Shown here: piece by piece, positions 1 through 6,723 of the stretch
Layout of the letters: every line of letters begins with the position of its first letter
Position numbering within the stretch: the stretch's first letter is position 1
Source: Actinomycetota bacterium
GTDB lineage: Bacteria; Actinomycetota; Acidimicrobiia; Acidimicrobiales; AC-25
Assembly: GCA_005888395.1 (NCBI GenBank)
Contig: VAXF01000110.1
Coordinates: 1 to 12,115 of the forward strand
Direction of reading: 5' to 3'
DNA: 12,115 nucleotides
Notes under the pieces: model-generated
What the model saw: only the letters and a program-made list of their open reading frames with translations
Databases searched by the model: none
What the model was told of the DNA's origin: nothing
Made by a program: the position numbers and the translations under genes

Positions 1-1236
1 AAGATCCTGTTCACCCTGCTGATCATCGCCCTGTTCCGGTTGGGCACCCATATCCCGGTGCCCGGCGTCGACTTCCAGGCCGTGAAGCAGCTGAAGGCCC
101 AGAGCCAGAAGGGGGGCGTGCTCGGGTTCCTCAACCTGTTCTCGGGCGGGGCGCTCACGCAGTTCGCCGTGTTCGCCCTCGGGATCATGCCCTACATCAC
201 GAGCTCGATCATCATGCAGCTGCTGGCGGTGGTGATCCCCAAGATCGAGCAGTGGCAGCAGCAGGGCGCGGTTGGGCAGAAGAAGATCACGCAGTGGACG
301 CGCTACCTCACGGTGGCGCTGGCCCTCATGCAGTCGACGGGGCTGGCCTTCGTGTTCCACAACGGCGGGCGCGGGTTCCTCGGCCGCAACGCCAACGGCG
401 CCCAGTTCGACCTCATCCCGCACTTCACCGTGCCCCGCGTGATGCTGGTCGTGCTGACGCTCACGGCCGGCACCGCCCTGGTGATGTGGCTGGGAGAGCT
501 GATCACGCAACGCGGGATCGGCAACGGCATGTCGGTGCTGATCTTCGTGTCCGTGCTCAGTCGTATCCCCTTCCAGGGCGGTGCGGTCCGGGCCGAGGCC
601 GGCAACGTGAAGTTCACGGCGATCCTGCTCCTCGCGCTGTTCCTGATCGTGGCCATCGTCTTCGTCGAGCTCGGCCAGCGCCGCATCCCCGTGCAGTTCG
701 CCAAGCGGGTGGTGGGTCGCCGAATGTACGGAGGCCAGAGCACCTACATCCCGCTCAAGGTCAACCAGGCGGGCGTCATCCCGATCATCTTCGCCAGCTC
801 GGTGCTGTACTTCCCCGTGCTGCTGTCGAACGTCGTGCCGTGGACCGTGGTGCGTCAGTTCATCGACCAGCACCTTGTGCAGCCCGACAACCTCGTCTAC
901 ATCGGCTTCTACGGGATCCTCATCGTCTTCTTCGCGTACTTCTACACGGCGATCACGTTCGACCCGCACCAACAGGCCGACATCATCCGCAAGCAGGGCG
1001 GCTTCATCCCCGGCATCCGGCCCGGTCCTCCCACCGAGGCGTACCTGGGGAAGATCCTCAACCGCATCACGCTGCCGGGCTCGCTGTTCCTCGCCATCAT
1101 CGCCCTGCTGCCGTCGATCGCCCTCGCCATGTTCGGCGGCACCGCCATCCTGATCGCGGTCGGCGTTGCCCTCGAGACCATGAAGCAGATCGACAGCCAG
1201 CTGATGATGCGCAACTACGAGGGATTCCTCAGGTAG
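1..1236 (+). CDS. secY: Protein translocase subunit SecY (5' end outside window)
   Basis: SecY is the channel-forming membrane subunit of the SecYEG translocon, which exports unfolded proteins and inserts membrane proteins. The reading frame is open from base 1 with no start, and the first visible residues (KILFTLLIIALFRLG) already lie in transmembrane helix 1, so I infer that only a short N-terminal stretch is missing. The visible 411 residues show alternating hydrophobic helices. They include the plug/TM2 region (GIMPYITSSIIMQLL, about residues 61-75), the cytoplasmic loop with GFIPGIRPG (Arg about residue 340, matching the functionally critical Arg357 of E. coli), and the typical C-terminus MMRNYEGFLR. 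The TTG at base 40 is internal to TM1 and is not the true start. The gene stops with TAG 4 bp before adk, the usual spc-operon neighbour. Confidence 0.98.
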   Translation, partial: KILFTLLIIALFRLGTHIPVPGVDFQAVKQLKAQSQKGGVLGFLNLFSGGALTQFAVFALGIMPYITSSIIMQLLAVVIPKIEQWQQQGAVGQKKITQWTRYLTVALALMQSTGLAFVFHNGGRGFLGRNANGAQFDLIPHFTVPRVMLVVLTLTAGTALVMWLGELITQRGIGNGMSVLIFVSVLSRIPFQGGAVRAEAGNVKFTAILLLALFLIVAIVFVELGQRRIPVQFAKRVVGRRMYGGQSTYIPLKVNQAGVIPIIFASSVLYFPVLLSNVVPWTVVRQFIDQHLVQPDNLVYIGFYGILIVFFAYFYTAITFDPHQQADIIRKQGGFIPGIRPGPPTEAYLGKILNRITLPGSLFLAIIALLPSIALAMFGGTAILIAVGVALETMKQIDSQLMMRNYEGFLR

Positions 1237-1240
1237 TGGT

Positions 1241-1915
1241 GTGGTCCCTGGCGTCAAGCTCGTCATCTTCGGCAAGCAGGGGGCGGGCAAGGGCACACAG
1301 TGCCAGCGACTGGCGCGTCACTACGTCGTTCCCCACATCTCGACCGGCGACATGTTCCGGGCGGCGGTGAAGTCGGGCTCGGAGTTCGGCGTGAAGGCGC
1401 AGGAGTTCATGCAGACGGGCGAGCTCGTGCCCGACGACATCGTCATCGGCCTGGTGTCCGAGCGGCTCTCCGATCTCGACACCCGGGGACGCGGGTTCAT
1501 CCTCGACGGCTTCCCGCGCACGGCCCAGCAGGCCGAAGCCCTGGCCGAGCACCTCGCCCCTGACGAGATCGACCTCGCCATCGACCTCGAGGTACCCACC
1601 GAGGTGGTGCTCAGACGGCTCGCGGGGCGGCGGGTGTGCCAGGACTGCGGCACCAACTACGGGCCGGACAACCCGCCCAAGGAAGACGACATCTGCGACG
1701 TGTGTGGTGGCGAGGTGATCCAGCGCCGCGACGACACCGAGGCCGCGATCCGGCGCCGGCTCGAGCTCTACGAGAAGGAGACCGAGCCGCTGATCGCCTG
1801 GTACCTGTCCCGCGACCAGCTCGTCACCGTCGACGGGATGGGAACGCCCGACCAGGTGACCGCCCGCCTCATCCGCGCCGTCGACACCCGCCGCGAGCAC
1901 AGGCACGCGCGATGA
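1241..1915 (+). CDS. adk: Adenylate kinase, zinc-type LID
   Basis: Adenylate kinase is the cytoplasmic enzyme for ATP + AMP = 2 ADP, which balances adenine nucleotides. The 224-residue protein is the long form. The P-loop is GKQGAGKGT (residues 11-19), the NMP-binding part starts at STGDMFR (34-40), and DGFPRT (89-94) holds a phosphate-contacting Arg. The LID carries two CxxC pairs (Cys133/136 and Cys152/155), the structural zinc site of many Gram-positive enzymes. The usual proline of the GxPGAGKGT motif is Gln13 here. The GTG start at 1241 is the only sensible one: the hydrophobic beta-strand KLVIFG follows at once. The gene lies 4 bp after secY, and its last codon and stop overlap the map start by 4 bp (ATGA), suggesting translational coupling. 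The C-terminal tail (TRREHRHAR) is basic. Confidence 0.97.
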   Translation: MVPGVKLVIFGKQGAGKGTQCQRLARHYVVPHISTGDMFRAAVKSGSEFGVKAQEFMQTGELVPDDIVIGLVSERLSDLDTRGRGFILDGFPRTAQQAEALAEHLAPDEIDLAIDLEVPTEVVLRRLAGRRVCQDCGTNYGPDNPPKEDDICDVCGGEVIQRRDDTEAAIRRRLELYEKETEPLIAWYLSRDQLVTVDGMGTPDQVTARLIRAVDTRREHRHAR

Positions 1916-2655
1916 GGAGAAATGCGGAGGAGATCGTGAAGATGCGGAAGGCGGGCCGCGTCGTGGCCGAGATGCACCAGCGCATCAGGGAGCGGGTCCG
2001 CCCCGGTGTCACCACCCGCGACCTCGACAAGGTGGGCCGCGAGGTGATCGAGCGGCGCGGCGCCCGGTCCAACTTCCTCGGCTACCACGGCTTCCCCGCG
2101 GTGATCTGCACGTCACCCAACGACATGATCGTGCATGGCATCCCAGGGAAGTACCGCCTGCAGGAGGGCGACATCATCTCGATCGACTGCGGCGCCATCG
2201 TCGAGGGCTACCACGGCGACTCGGCCTGGACGCATCCCGTCGGCGAGATCCCCGAGGAGGCCCGCCGCCTGCTGGCCGTCACCGAGCAGAGCCTCTGGAA
2301 GGGGCTGGCAGCCATGCGGGAGGGCAACCGCCTCTCGGACATCAGCCACGCCGTCCAGGAGGTGGCCGAGGCCGCCGGGTTCTCGGTGGTGCGGGAGTAC
2401 GTGGGCCACGGCATCGGCACCGCCATGCACGAGGAGCCCCAGGTGCCGAACTGGGGACCCCCGGGCAAGGGCATCAAGCTCCGCGCCGGCCACGTCTTCG
2501 CCATCGAGCCGATGGTCAACGCCGGCGGGCCCGAGACCCGCCTCCTCGACGACGGCTGGGCGGTCGTGACCGCCGACGGGAGCCTCTCGGCCCACTTCGA
2601 GCACACGATCGCCATCACCGACGACGGCCCGGAGGTGCTGACGGCCGTGGGTTGA
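1912..2655 (+). CDS. map: Methionine aminopeptidase, type I
   Basis: This enzyme removes the initiator methionine from new proteins co-translationally and uses a dinuclear metal centre. All metal or catalytic residues of the family are present in the 247-residue product: His75 (VHGIP), Asp92 (DCGA), Asp103 (HGDSAW), His166 (GHGIG), Glu199 (FAIEPMV) and Glu230 (HFEHTIAIT). The length is normal for type Ia with no N-terminal zinc-finger extension. The frame is open upstream into adk, but family alignment (MRRNAEEIVKMRKAGRVV) puts the start at ATG 1912, which overlaps the adk stop as ATGA. No strong ribosome-binding site is needed if translation is coupled to adk. An 89-bp gap follows before infA, the first real break in this operon. 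Confidence 0.97.
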   Translation: MRRNAEEIVKMRKAGRVVAEMHQRIRERVRPGVTTRDLDKVGREVIERRGARSNFLGYHGFPAVICTSPNDMIVHGIPGKYRLQEGDIISIDCGAIVEGYHGDSAWTHPVGEIPEEARRLLAVTEQSLWKGLAAMREGNRLSDISHAVQEVAEAAGFSVVREYVGHGIGTAMHEEPQVPNWGPPGKGIKLRAGHVFAIEPMVNAGGPETRLLDDGWAVVTADGSLSAHFEHTIAITDDGPEVLTAVG

Positions 2656-2657
2656 GC

Positions 2658-2663
2658 TAGTCT
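2658..2663 (+). promoter_or_regulatory. Possible -10 element for infA
   Basis: TAGTCT lies 3 bp after the map stop and about 82 bp before the proposed infA start. It resembles a sigma70-type -10 hexamer and is similar to the better TAGACT upstream of rplM. The -35 region at the right spacing (GTGCTG, about 2635-2640) is a poor match, so this is weak evidence. The 89-bp gap, unusually long for this operon, is what makes an internal promoter or leader plausible. Confidence 0.3.
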
Positions 2664-2732
2664 GTCCGGTTGGCTCCCGGAGTGGTCTTCGCCGTCCGCC
2701 CGCGGGCCAATCCCCGATTTGCAAGGTTTTTC

Positions 2733-2738
2733 AGGAGG
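2733..2738 (+). promoter_or_regulatory. Shine-Dalgarno site that fixes the infA start at CTG
   Basis: AGGAGG is a full consensus Shine-Dalgarno sequence and the strongest in the window. It sits in a locally AT-richer stretch (TTTGCAAGGTTTTTC). It ends 6 nt before CTG 2745-2747, an ideal spacing, and no ATG, GTG or TTG in the infA frame lies at a usable distance. It therefore points to CTG as the infA start codon. Confidence 0.75.
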
Positions 2739-2744
2739 CCCACA

Positions 2745-2969
2745 CTGCCCAAACCCAAGGAAGACGCGATCGTGCTCGAGGGGACGGTCGTCGAACCGCT
2801 CCCCAACGCCATGTTCCGCGTCGAGTTGGAGAACGGCCACAAGGTCCTGGCCCACATCTCCGGGAAGATGCGCATGCACTACATCCGCATCCTGCCTGGA
2901 GACCGGGTGCAGGTGGAGCTCACCCCCTACGACCTCAGCCGGGGTCGGATCACCTACCGCTACAAGTGA
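2745..2969 (+). CDS. infA: Translation initiation factor IF-1, apparent CTG start
   Basis: IF-1 binds the 30S A site and works with IF-2 and IF-3 in start-codon selection. The product is an S1/OB-fold protein with the family core VEPLPNAMFRVELENGHKVL, then AHISGKMR and the C-terminal DLSRGRITYRYK. Started at CTG 2745 it has 74 residues (LPKPKEDAIVLEG...), close to the usual 72-73. Starts further upstream in frame (TTG 2670, GTG 2682) would add 21-25 residues (APGVVFAVRPRANPRFARFF) that IF-1 does not have, and they would translate through the AGGAGG site itself. I therefore choose CTG, although such starts are rare. A sequencing error in an original ATG cannot be excluded. rpmJ follows after 7 bp, so the gene belongs to the same operon. 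Confidence 0.93.
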   Translation: MPKPKEDAIVLEGTVVEPLPNAMFRVELENGHKVLAHISGKMRMHYIRILPGDRVQVELTPYDLSRGRITYRYK

Positions 2970-2976
2970 GACCCTC

Positions 2977-3090
2977 ATGAAGGTACGACCGAGCGTGAAA
3001 AAGATGTGTGAGAAGTGCAAGGTGATCCGCCGCCACGGGCGTGTCCAGGTCATCTGCACGAACCCGCGCCACAAGCAGCGGCAGGGCTGA
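2977..3090 (+). CDS. rpmJ: 50S ribosomal protein L36 (bL36), zinc-binding form
   Basis: bL36 is the smallest large-subunit protein and helps organise 23S rRNA. The 37-residue product MKVRPSVKKMCEKC... has the complete zinc ribbon Cys11-x2-Cys14, Cys27 and His32, so it is the zinc-requiring C+ paralogue and not the zinc-independent form induced on zinc starvation. It lies 7 bp after infA and 2 bp before rpsM, the standard infA-rpmJ-rpsM order. The ribosome-binding site is weak (GTGAG overlapping the infA stop), which fits coupled translation. Confidence 0.97.
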   Translation: MKVRPSVKKMCEKCKVIRRHGRVQVICTNPRHKQRQG

Positions 3091-3092
3091 CC

Positions 3093-3473
3093 ATGGCACG
3101 AATCTCCGGTGTCGACATCCCCCGCGAGAAGCGGTTGGAGATCGCCCTCACCTACATCTACGGGGTCGGGCGCCCCACCGCCCAGCAGGTGTGCAAGGAG
3201 ACGGGCATCGACTCCTCGACGCGCGTCCGTGACCTGACCGACGAGGAGGTCGTGCGCCTGCGCACCTGGCTCGACGCCAATGCCAAGGTCGAGGGCGACC
3301 TGCGCCGCGACGTGGCCCAGGACATCAAGCGCAAGATGGAGATCGGGTGCTACCAGGGCATCCGTCACCGCCGAGGGCTCCCCGTGCACGGCCAGCGCAC
3401 CCACACCAACGCTCGCACGCGCAAGGGGCCGAAGAAGACCGTCGCCGGCAAGAAGAAAGTGCGTAAGCACTGA
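3093..3473 (+). CDS. rpsM: 30S ribosomal protein S13 (uS13)
   Basis: S13 sits in the head of the small subunit, contacts the P-site tRNA, and forms inter-subunit bridges with L5/L31. The 126 residues match the family end to end: MARISGVDIPREKRLEIALTY, YQGIRHRRGLPVHGQRT, and a Lys/Arg-rich C-terminal tail (KGPKKTVAGKKKVRKH) that reaches toward tRNA. ATG 3093 is 2 bp after the rpmJ stop; an open extension upstream in the same frame runs through rpmJ and is not used. The stop overlaps the rpsK start as TGATG, so the two are probably translationally coupled. Confidence 0.98.
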   Translation: MARISGVDIPREKRLEIALTYIYGVGRPTAQQVCKETGIDSSTRVRDLTDEEVVRLRTWLDANAKVEGDLRRDVAQDIKRKMEIGCYQGIRHRRGLPVHGQRTHTNARTRKGPKKTVAGKKKVRKH

Positions 3474-3871
3474 TGGCCAAGCCGAAGCCTGGAGGTCGGC
3501 GGCCGCGGCGGCGCGAGCGGAAGAACATCACCTACTCCGTTGCCCAGATCAAGAGCTCGTTCAACAACACGATCGTGTCGATCACCGATCACGAGGGGAA
3601 CGTCATCGCGTGGGCGTCGGCCGGCAACGTCGGGTACAAGGGTTCGCGCAAGTCGACACCGTTCGCCGCCCAGCTGGCGGCTGAGGCCGCGGCCCGGCGC
3701 GCGATGGAGCATGGCGTGCGCAAGGTCGACGTCCTCGTGAAGGGTCCCGGCTCGGGTCGCGAGACGGCGATCCGGTCGTTGCAGAACCTCGGCATCGAGG
3801 TCGCCGGCATCAAGGACGTCACGCCGATCCCGCACAACGGCTGCCGGCCGCCAAAGCGGCGGCGCGTCTGA
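3473..3871 (+). CDS. rpsK: 30S ribosomal protein S11 (uS11)
   Basis: S11 lies on the small-subunit platform, close to the mRNA exit and the E site. The 132-residue product has a basic, disordered N-terminus (MAKPKPGGRRPRRRERKN), the SSFNNTIVSITD core, and the nearly invariant C-terminus PHNGCRPPKRRRV. That end contains the Asn-Gly pair (122-123) known in E. coli S11 to convert to isoaspartate. It overlaps rpsM and rpsD by single bases (TGATG at both ends) and has no clear Shine-Dalgarno site, which suggests re-initiation by ribosomes finishing rpsM. Confidence 0.98.
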   Translation: MAKPKPGGRRPRRRERKNITYSVAQIKSSFNNTIVSITDHEGNVIAWASAGNVGYKGSRKSTPFAAQLAAEAAARRAMEHGVRKVDVLVKGPGSGRETAIRSLQNLGIEVAGIKDVTPIPHNGCRPPKRRRV

Positions 3872-4494
3872 TGGCCCGCTACACGGGTCCGGTCTGCCGG
3901 CTGTGCCGGCGCGAGAAGATGAAGCTGTTCCTCAAGGGCGCAAAGTGCGACACGATGAAGTGCCCGATCGAGCGCCGCCCGTACCCGCCCGGTGAGCACG
4001 GCCGTGGCCGGATGCGTGAGTCCGAGTACCTGCTCCAGCTGCGCGAGAAGCAGAAGGCGCGCCGCATCTACGGCGTGCTCGAGAAGCAGTTCCGCAACCT
4101 CTACAAGGAGGCCAACCGCCGGGGCGGTATCACCGGCGAGAACCTCCTCCGCATGCTCGAGATGCGGCTCGACAACGTGGTGTTCCGCGCCGGATGGGGG
4201 TCGAGCCGGGCCCAGGGCCGGCAGCTCGTCCGCCACGGCCACGTCAACGTCAACGGCAGGCGGGTGACGATCCCGAGCTACCAGGTGCGCAAGGGCGACG
4301 TTGTCGAGATGCGCGACAAGGCGCGGCGGATGATCGTGTTGCGCCACAACCTCGACACGCTCGACCGTCTCACGCCGCCGTGGCTCGAATCGGGCGACGA
4401 CTCGTTCCGTGTCACGGTGCTTGACGAGCCGCGACGCGAGCACATCGACGTTCCCGTGCGCGAGTCGCTCATCGTCGAGCTCTACTCGAAGTAG
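3871..4494 (+). CDS. rpsD: 30S ribosomal protein S4 (uS4), zinc-finger form
   Basis: S4 nucleates 30S assembly by binding the 16S rRNA five-way junction. In E. coli it also represses translation of its own operon; whether that happens here cannot be seen. The 207-residue product has an N-terminal zinc finger, Cys9-x2-Cys12-x13-Cys26-x4-Cys31, as in Thermus and many Gram-positive S4 proteins. The S4 RNA-binding domain covers about residues 98-160 (RLDNVVFRAGWGSSRAQG, HVNVNGRRVTIPSYQV). The start shares its A with the rpsK stop (TGATG). A 28-bp gap then leads to rpoA. Confidence 0.98.
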   Translation: MARYTGPVCRLCRREKMKLFLKGAKCDTMKCPIERRPYPPGEHGRGRMRESEYLLQLREKQKARRIYGVLEKQFRNLYKEANRRGGITGENLLRMLEMRLDNVVFRAGWGSSRAQGRQLVRHGHVNVNGRRVTIPSYQVRKGDVVEMRDKARRMIVLRHNLDTLDRLTPPWLESGDDSFRVTVLDEPRREHIDVPVRESLIVELYSK

Positions 4495-4522
4495 CTCCGT
4501 CCAACCCGAAGGTGGCATCGCA

Positions 4523-5464
4523 ATGTTGATCATCCAGCGACCGACCGTCGAACCCGTCGGCGAGGCCGAGGGCAACCGCCAGCGGTTCACCGTCAAGCCC
4601 CTCGAGCCTGGCTTCGGCTACACACTCGGCAACTCGTTGCGCCGCACCCTGTTGTCGTCGATCCCCGGTGCCGCCGTCACCCAGGTCCGGTTCGACGAGG
4701 CGCTCCACGAGTTCTCCACCCTGAAGGGCGTGAAGGAGGATGTCACCGACATCATCCTCAACCTGAAGGACCTCGTCCTGCGGGTGGCCTCCGACGAGCC
4801 GGTGACGCTGCGGCTCGACGTCCGCGGCCCGAGCGACGCGACCGCCGGCGACATTCGCACCACGGCGGATGTCGAGATCCTCAACTCCGACCTCCACATC
4901 GCCAGCGTCGACGGTAGCGGCCGCCTGGCCATCGACATCACCGTCGAGCGCGGCCGCGGGTACGTGTCGGCCGACCGCAACAAGCGGTCGTCGACGATCG
5001 GCGTGATCCCGGTCGACTCGATCTTCTCGCCCGTACGGCGCGTCGCGTTCAGCGTGGAGCCCACCCGGGTCGAGCAGTCGACCAACTACGACGCGCTCAC
5101 CCTCGACATCGAGACCGACGGTTCGATCTCGCCGCAGGAGGCGCTGGCATCCGCCGGCGACACCCTGCGCTCGTTGGTCGGTCTCGTGGCCGACATGAGC
5201 GAGGCGCCCCAGGGACTCGAGCTGGGCGACGTCGGCACGGTCACCAGCGGCTCGCCCGACCTCGACCTGCCGATCGAGGAGCTCGACCTGTCCGAGCGGC
5301 CGCGCAACTGCCTCAAGCGGGCACAGGTGAACACGGTCGGCGAGCTCGTCACCAAGACGGAGGATGACCTGCTGGCGATCACCAACTTCGGCCAGAAGTC
5401 CCTCGACGAGGTCATTCAGAAGCTCGACGAGCGCGGCTTGTCGTTGCGCGTCAAGGAACGCTGA
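4523..5464 (+). CDS. rpoA: DNA-directed RNA polymerase subunit alpha
   Basis: Alpha dimerises to start RNA polymerase assembly, and its C-terminal domain contacts UP-element DNA and activators. The 313-residue product has the NTD (about 1-228) with the assembly signatures GYTLGNSLRRTLLSSIPG (32-49) and LKGVKEDVTDIILNLK (68-83). An acidic linker follows (EAPQGLELGDVGTVTSGSPD), then the CTD (about 250-308). The DNA-contact residues equivalent to E. coli Arg265, Asn268, Gly296, Lys298 and Ser299 are all present (Arg259, Asn262, Gly290, Lys292, Ser293). ATG 4523 is preceded by AGGTGG (4510-4515) with 7-nt spacing. The frame is open upstream inside rpsD, but family length supports this start. rplQ follows after 2 bp. 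Confidence 0.98.
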   Translation: MLIIQRPTVEPVGEAEGNRQRFTVKPLEPGFGYTLGNSLRRTLLSSIPGAAVTQVRFDEALHEFSTLKGVKEDVTDIILNLKDLVLRVASDEPVTLRLDVRGPSDATAGDIRTTADVEILNSDLHIASVDGSGRLAIDITVERGRGYVSADRNKRSSTIGVIPVDSIFSPVRRVAFSVEPTRVEQSTNYDALTLDIETDGSISPQEALASAGDTLRSLVGLVADMSEAPQGLELGDVGTVTSGSPDLDLPIEELDLSERPRNCLKRAQVNTVGELVTKTEDDLLAITNFGQKSLDEVIQKLDERGLSLRVKER

Positions 5465-5466
5465 CG

Positions 5467-5820
5467 ATGCTGGGCACTCCTCGGAAGGGCCACCGGCTCG
5501 GCTCTGACGCGTCGCACCAGCGGGCCATGCTGGCCAACCTGGTGGCGTCGTTGATCGCGGCCGAGGCGCTGGTGACCACCGAGACCAAGGCCAAGGCCAT
5601 GCGGCCCGTGGCCGAGCGGGTGATCACCAAGGCCAAGAAGGGCGGGCTCCACAACCAGCGCCAGGTGGTGTCGTTCCTCCGCGACAAGGAGATGGCCCAC
5701 AAGCTGTTCACCGAGATCGCGCCGCGGTACGAGAACCGCGCCGGCGGCTACACCCGCATCCTCAAGCTCGGCCCCCGGCACGGCGACAACGCGCCGATGG
5801 CAAGGATCGAGTTGGTCTGA
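5467..5820 (+). CDS. rplQ: 50S ribosomal protein L17 (bL17)
   Basis: L17 is a large-subunit protein near the peptide exit tunnel. The 117-residue product (E. coli has 127) shows the usual N-terminus TPRKGHRLGSDASHQRAMLANL, the central KAMRPVAERVITKAKKG, and the C-terminal signature NRAGGYTRILKLGPRHGDNAP. ATG 5467 is 2 bp after the rpoA stop, with AAGGA at 5453-5457 inside the rpoA end as a ribosome-binding site. It closes the alpha operon proper; a long inverted repeat follows directly. Confidence 0.98.
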   Translation: MLGTPRKGHRLGSDASHQRAMLANLVASLIAAEALVTTETKAKAMRPVAERVITKAKKGGLHNQRQVVSFLRDKEMAHKLFTEIAPRYENRAGGYTRILKLGPRHGDNAPMARIELV

Positions 5821-5832
5821 CCCGACTCCGAT

Positions 5833-5884
5833 CGTTCTGGGTCGAGATCTGCACATGATCCTGCGCAGATATCGACCCAGAACG
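5833..5884. repeat. Long, nearly perfect inverted repeat between rplQ and truA
   Basis: The left arm 5833-5852 (CGTTCTGGGTCGAGATCTGC) pairs with the right arm 5865-5884 (GCAGATATCGACCCAGAACG). That gives 20 paired positions with one mismatch (G5846 against A5871), around a 12-nt loop (ACATGATCCTGC). It fills most of the 72-bp rplQ-truA gap. No T-tract follows on either strand, so it is not a textbook intrinsic terminator. The right arm ends 8 nt before the truA ATG, leaving only GGGACGGG as a possible ribosome-binding region. Options are an RNA hairpin that ends or stabilises the alpha-operon mRNA or modulates truA, or a dispersed palindromic element. The inverted repeat is certain; its function is unknown. 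Confidence 0.9.
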
Positions 5885-5892
5885 GGACGGGG

Positions 5893-6723
5893 ATGACCCT
5901 GTTCGAACTCGACGACGCCCAGCCGACACCGGTCGGACCGACGGTGCGGGTCAAGCTGGTCGTCGCGTACGACGGGTCCGGTTTTCGTGGGTTCGCCCGC
6001 CAGCCGGGGGTCAAGACCGTGGGCGGCACCCTCACCGTCGCCATCGAGCGGGTGCTCGGTCACGCAGTCGAGCTGACCTGCGCGGGCCGCACCGATGCGG
6101 GCGTGCACGGATGGGGACAGGTCGTGAGCTTCGATGCCCTCGCCGATGCCGTCGCCGGCGCCGCCGGCCTCGAGCACCTGCAGCGGGCGGTCAGCAAGCT
6201 GTGCTCGCCGGCGGTGGTCGTCCGCTCAGCGGAGGTGGCTCCCGGGTTCGACGCCCGCCGGTCGGCCCTGGCCCGTCGCTATCGCTACACGATCCTCAAC
6301 CGCGAGGTGGGCGACCCCTTCCTCGCGTCCACCGCGTGGCACGTGAGCGAGCCGCTCGATCTGGCCGCTATGCGGCTGGCGTGCGACCCGATCATCGGCG
6401 AGCACGACTTCTCGTCGTTCTCGCGCCGGCCGCGCGGCGACCAGGCCGCATCGATGGTGCGCCGCGTGCTCGACGCGCGATGGGACGCGCTCGGCGGAGG
6501 CGTGCTGCGCTTCGAGATCATCGCGAGCTCCTTCTGTCACCAGATGGTGCGGGGGCTCGTCGGCACGATGGTCGAGATGGGCCGCGGGCGGAGGCGGGCG
6601 GGGGAGATGGCGTCGATCCTGCGGGCGCGGGACCGCTCGGCCGCCCGCGGCCTGGCCCCGCCCCACGGCCTGTGCCTGTGGGCGGTGGAGTACGCGCCTC
6701 AGGAGGCCGACTCGACCCGGTAG
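5893..6723 (+). CDS. truA: tRNA pseudouridine(38-40) synthase TruA
   Basis: TruA isomerises uridines 38-40 in the anticodon stem of many tRNAs to pseudouridine. The 276-residue product has AYDGSGFRGFARQP (25-38), the catalytic motif AGRTDAGVHG with Asp68 as the nucleophile, RRYRYTILNR, IGEHDFSSF, and the C-terminal CHQMVRGLVGTMVEMGRG. ATG 5893 gives a normal distance to the YDGSG strand; GTG 5944 is a less likely alternative. The gene follows rplQ as in other actinobacteria, across a 72-bp gap holding the inverted repeat. Its last 25 bp overlap the 3' end of the opposing ilvA gene, and its final residues (EADSTR) are encoded in that overlap. Confidence 0.97.
   Translation: MTLFELDDAQPTPVGPTVRVKLVVAYDGSGFRGFARQPGVKTVGGTLTVAIERVLGHAVELTCAGRTDAGVHGWGQVVSFDALADAVAGAAGLEHLQRAVSKLCSPAVVVRSAEVAPGFDARRSALARRYRYTILNREVGDPFLASTAWHVSEPLDLAAMRLACDPIIGEHDFSSFSRRPRGDQAASMVRRVLDARWDALGGGVLRFEIIASSFCHQMVRGLVGTMVEMGRGRRRAGEMASILRARDRSAARGLAPPHGLCLWAVEYAPQEADSTR

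Noticed and set aside
252..1370. 372-residue plus-strand frame overlapping secY and adk
   Set aside because: Out-of-phase Arg/His/Pro-rich translation; secY occupies the region with clear transmembrane structure.
2698..2707. 10-bp palindrome GCCCGCGGGC in the infA leader
   Set aside because: It is short and expected by chance at this GC content; no loop or flanking signal supports a function.
2208..3470. 420-residue minus-strand frame across map, infA, rpmJ and rpsM
   Set aside because: It runs antisense through four well-defined genes, with low-complexity composition and no family motif.
3589..4596. 335-residue minus-strand frame over rpsK, rpsD and the rpoA start
   Set aside because: Antisense shadow of conserved ribosomal genes with no domain signature.
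5833..5884. The inverted repeat as a standard Rho-independent terminator
   Set aside because: No T-run follows the stem on either strand; the sequence after it is G-rich and leads straight into truA.
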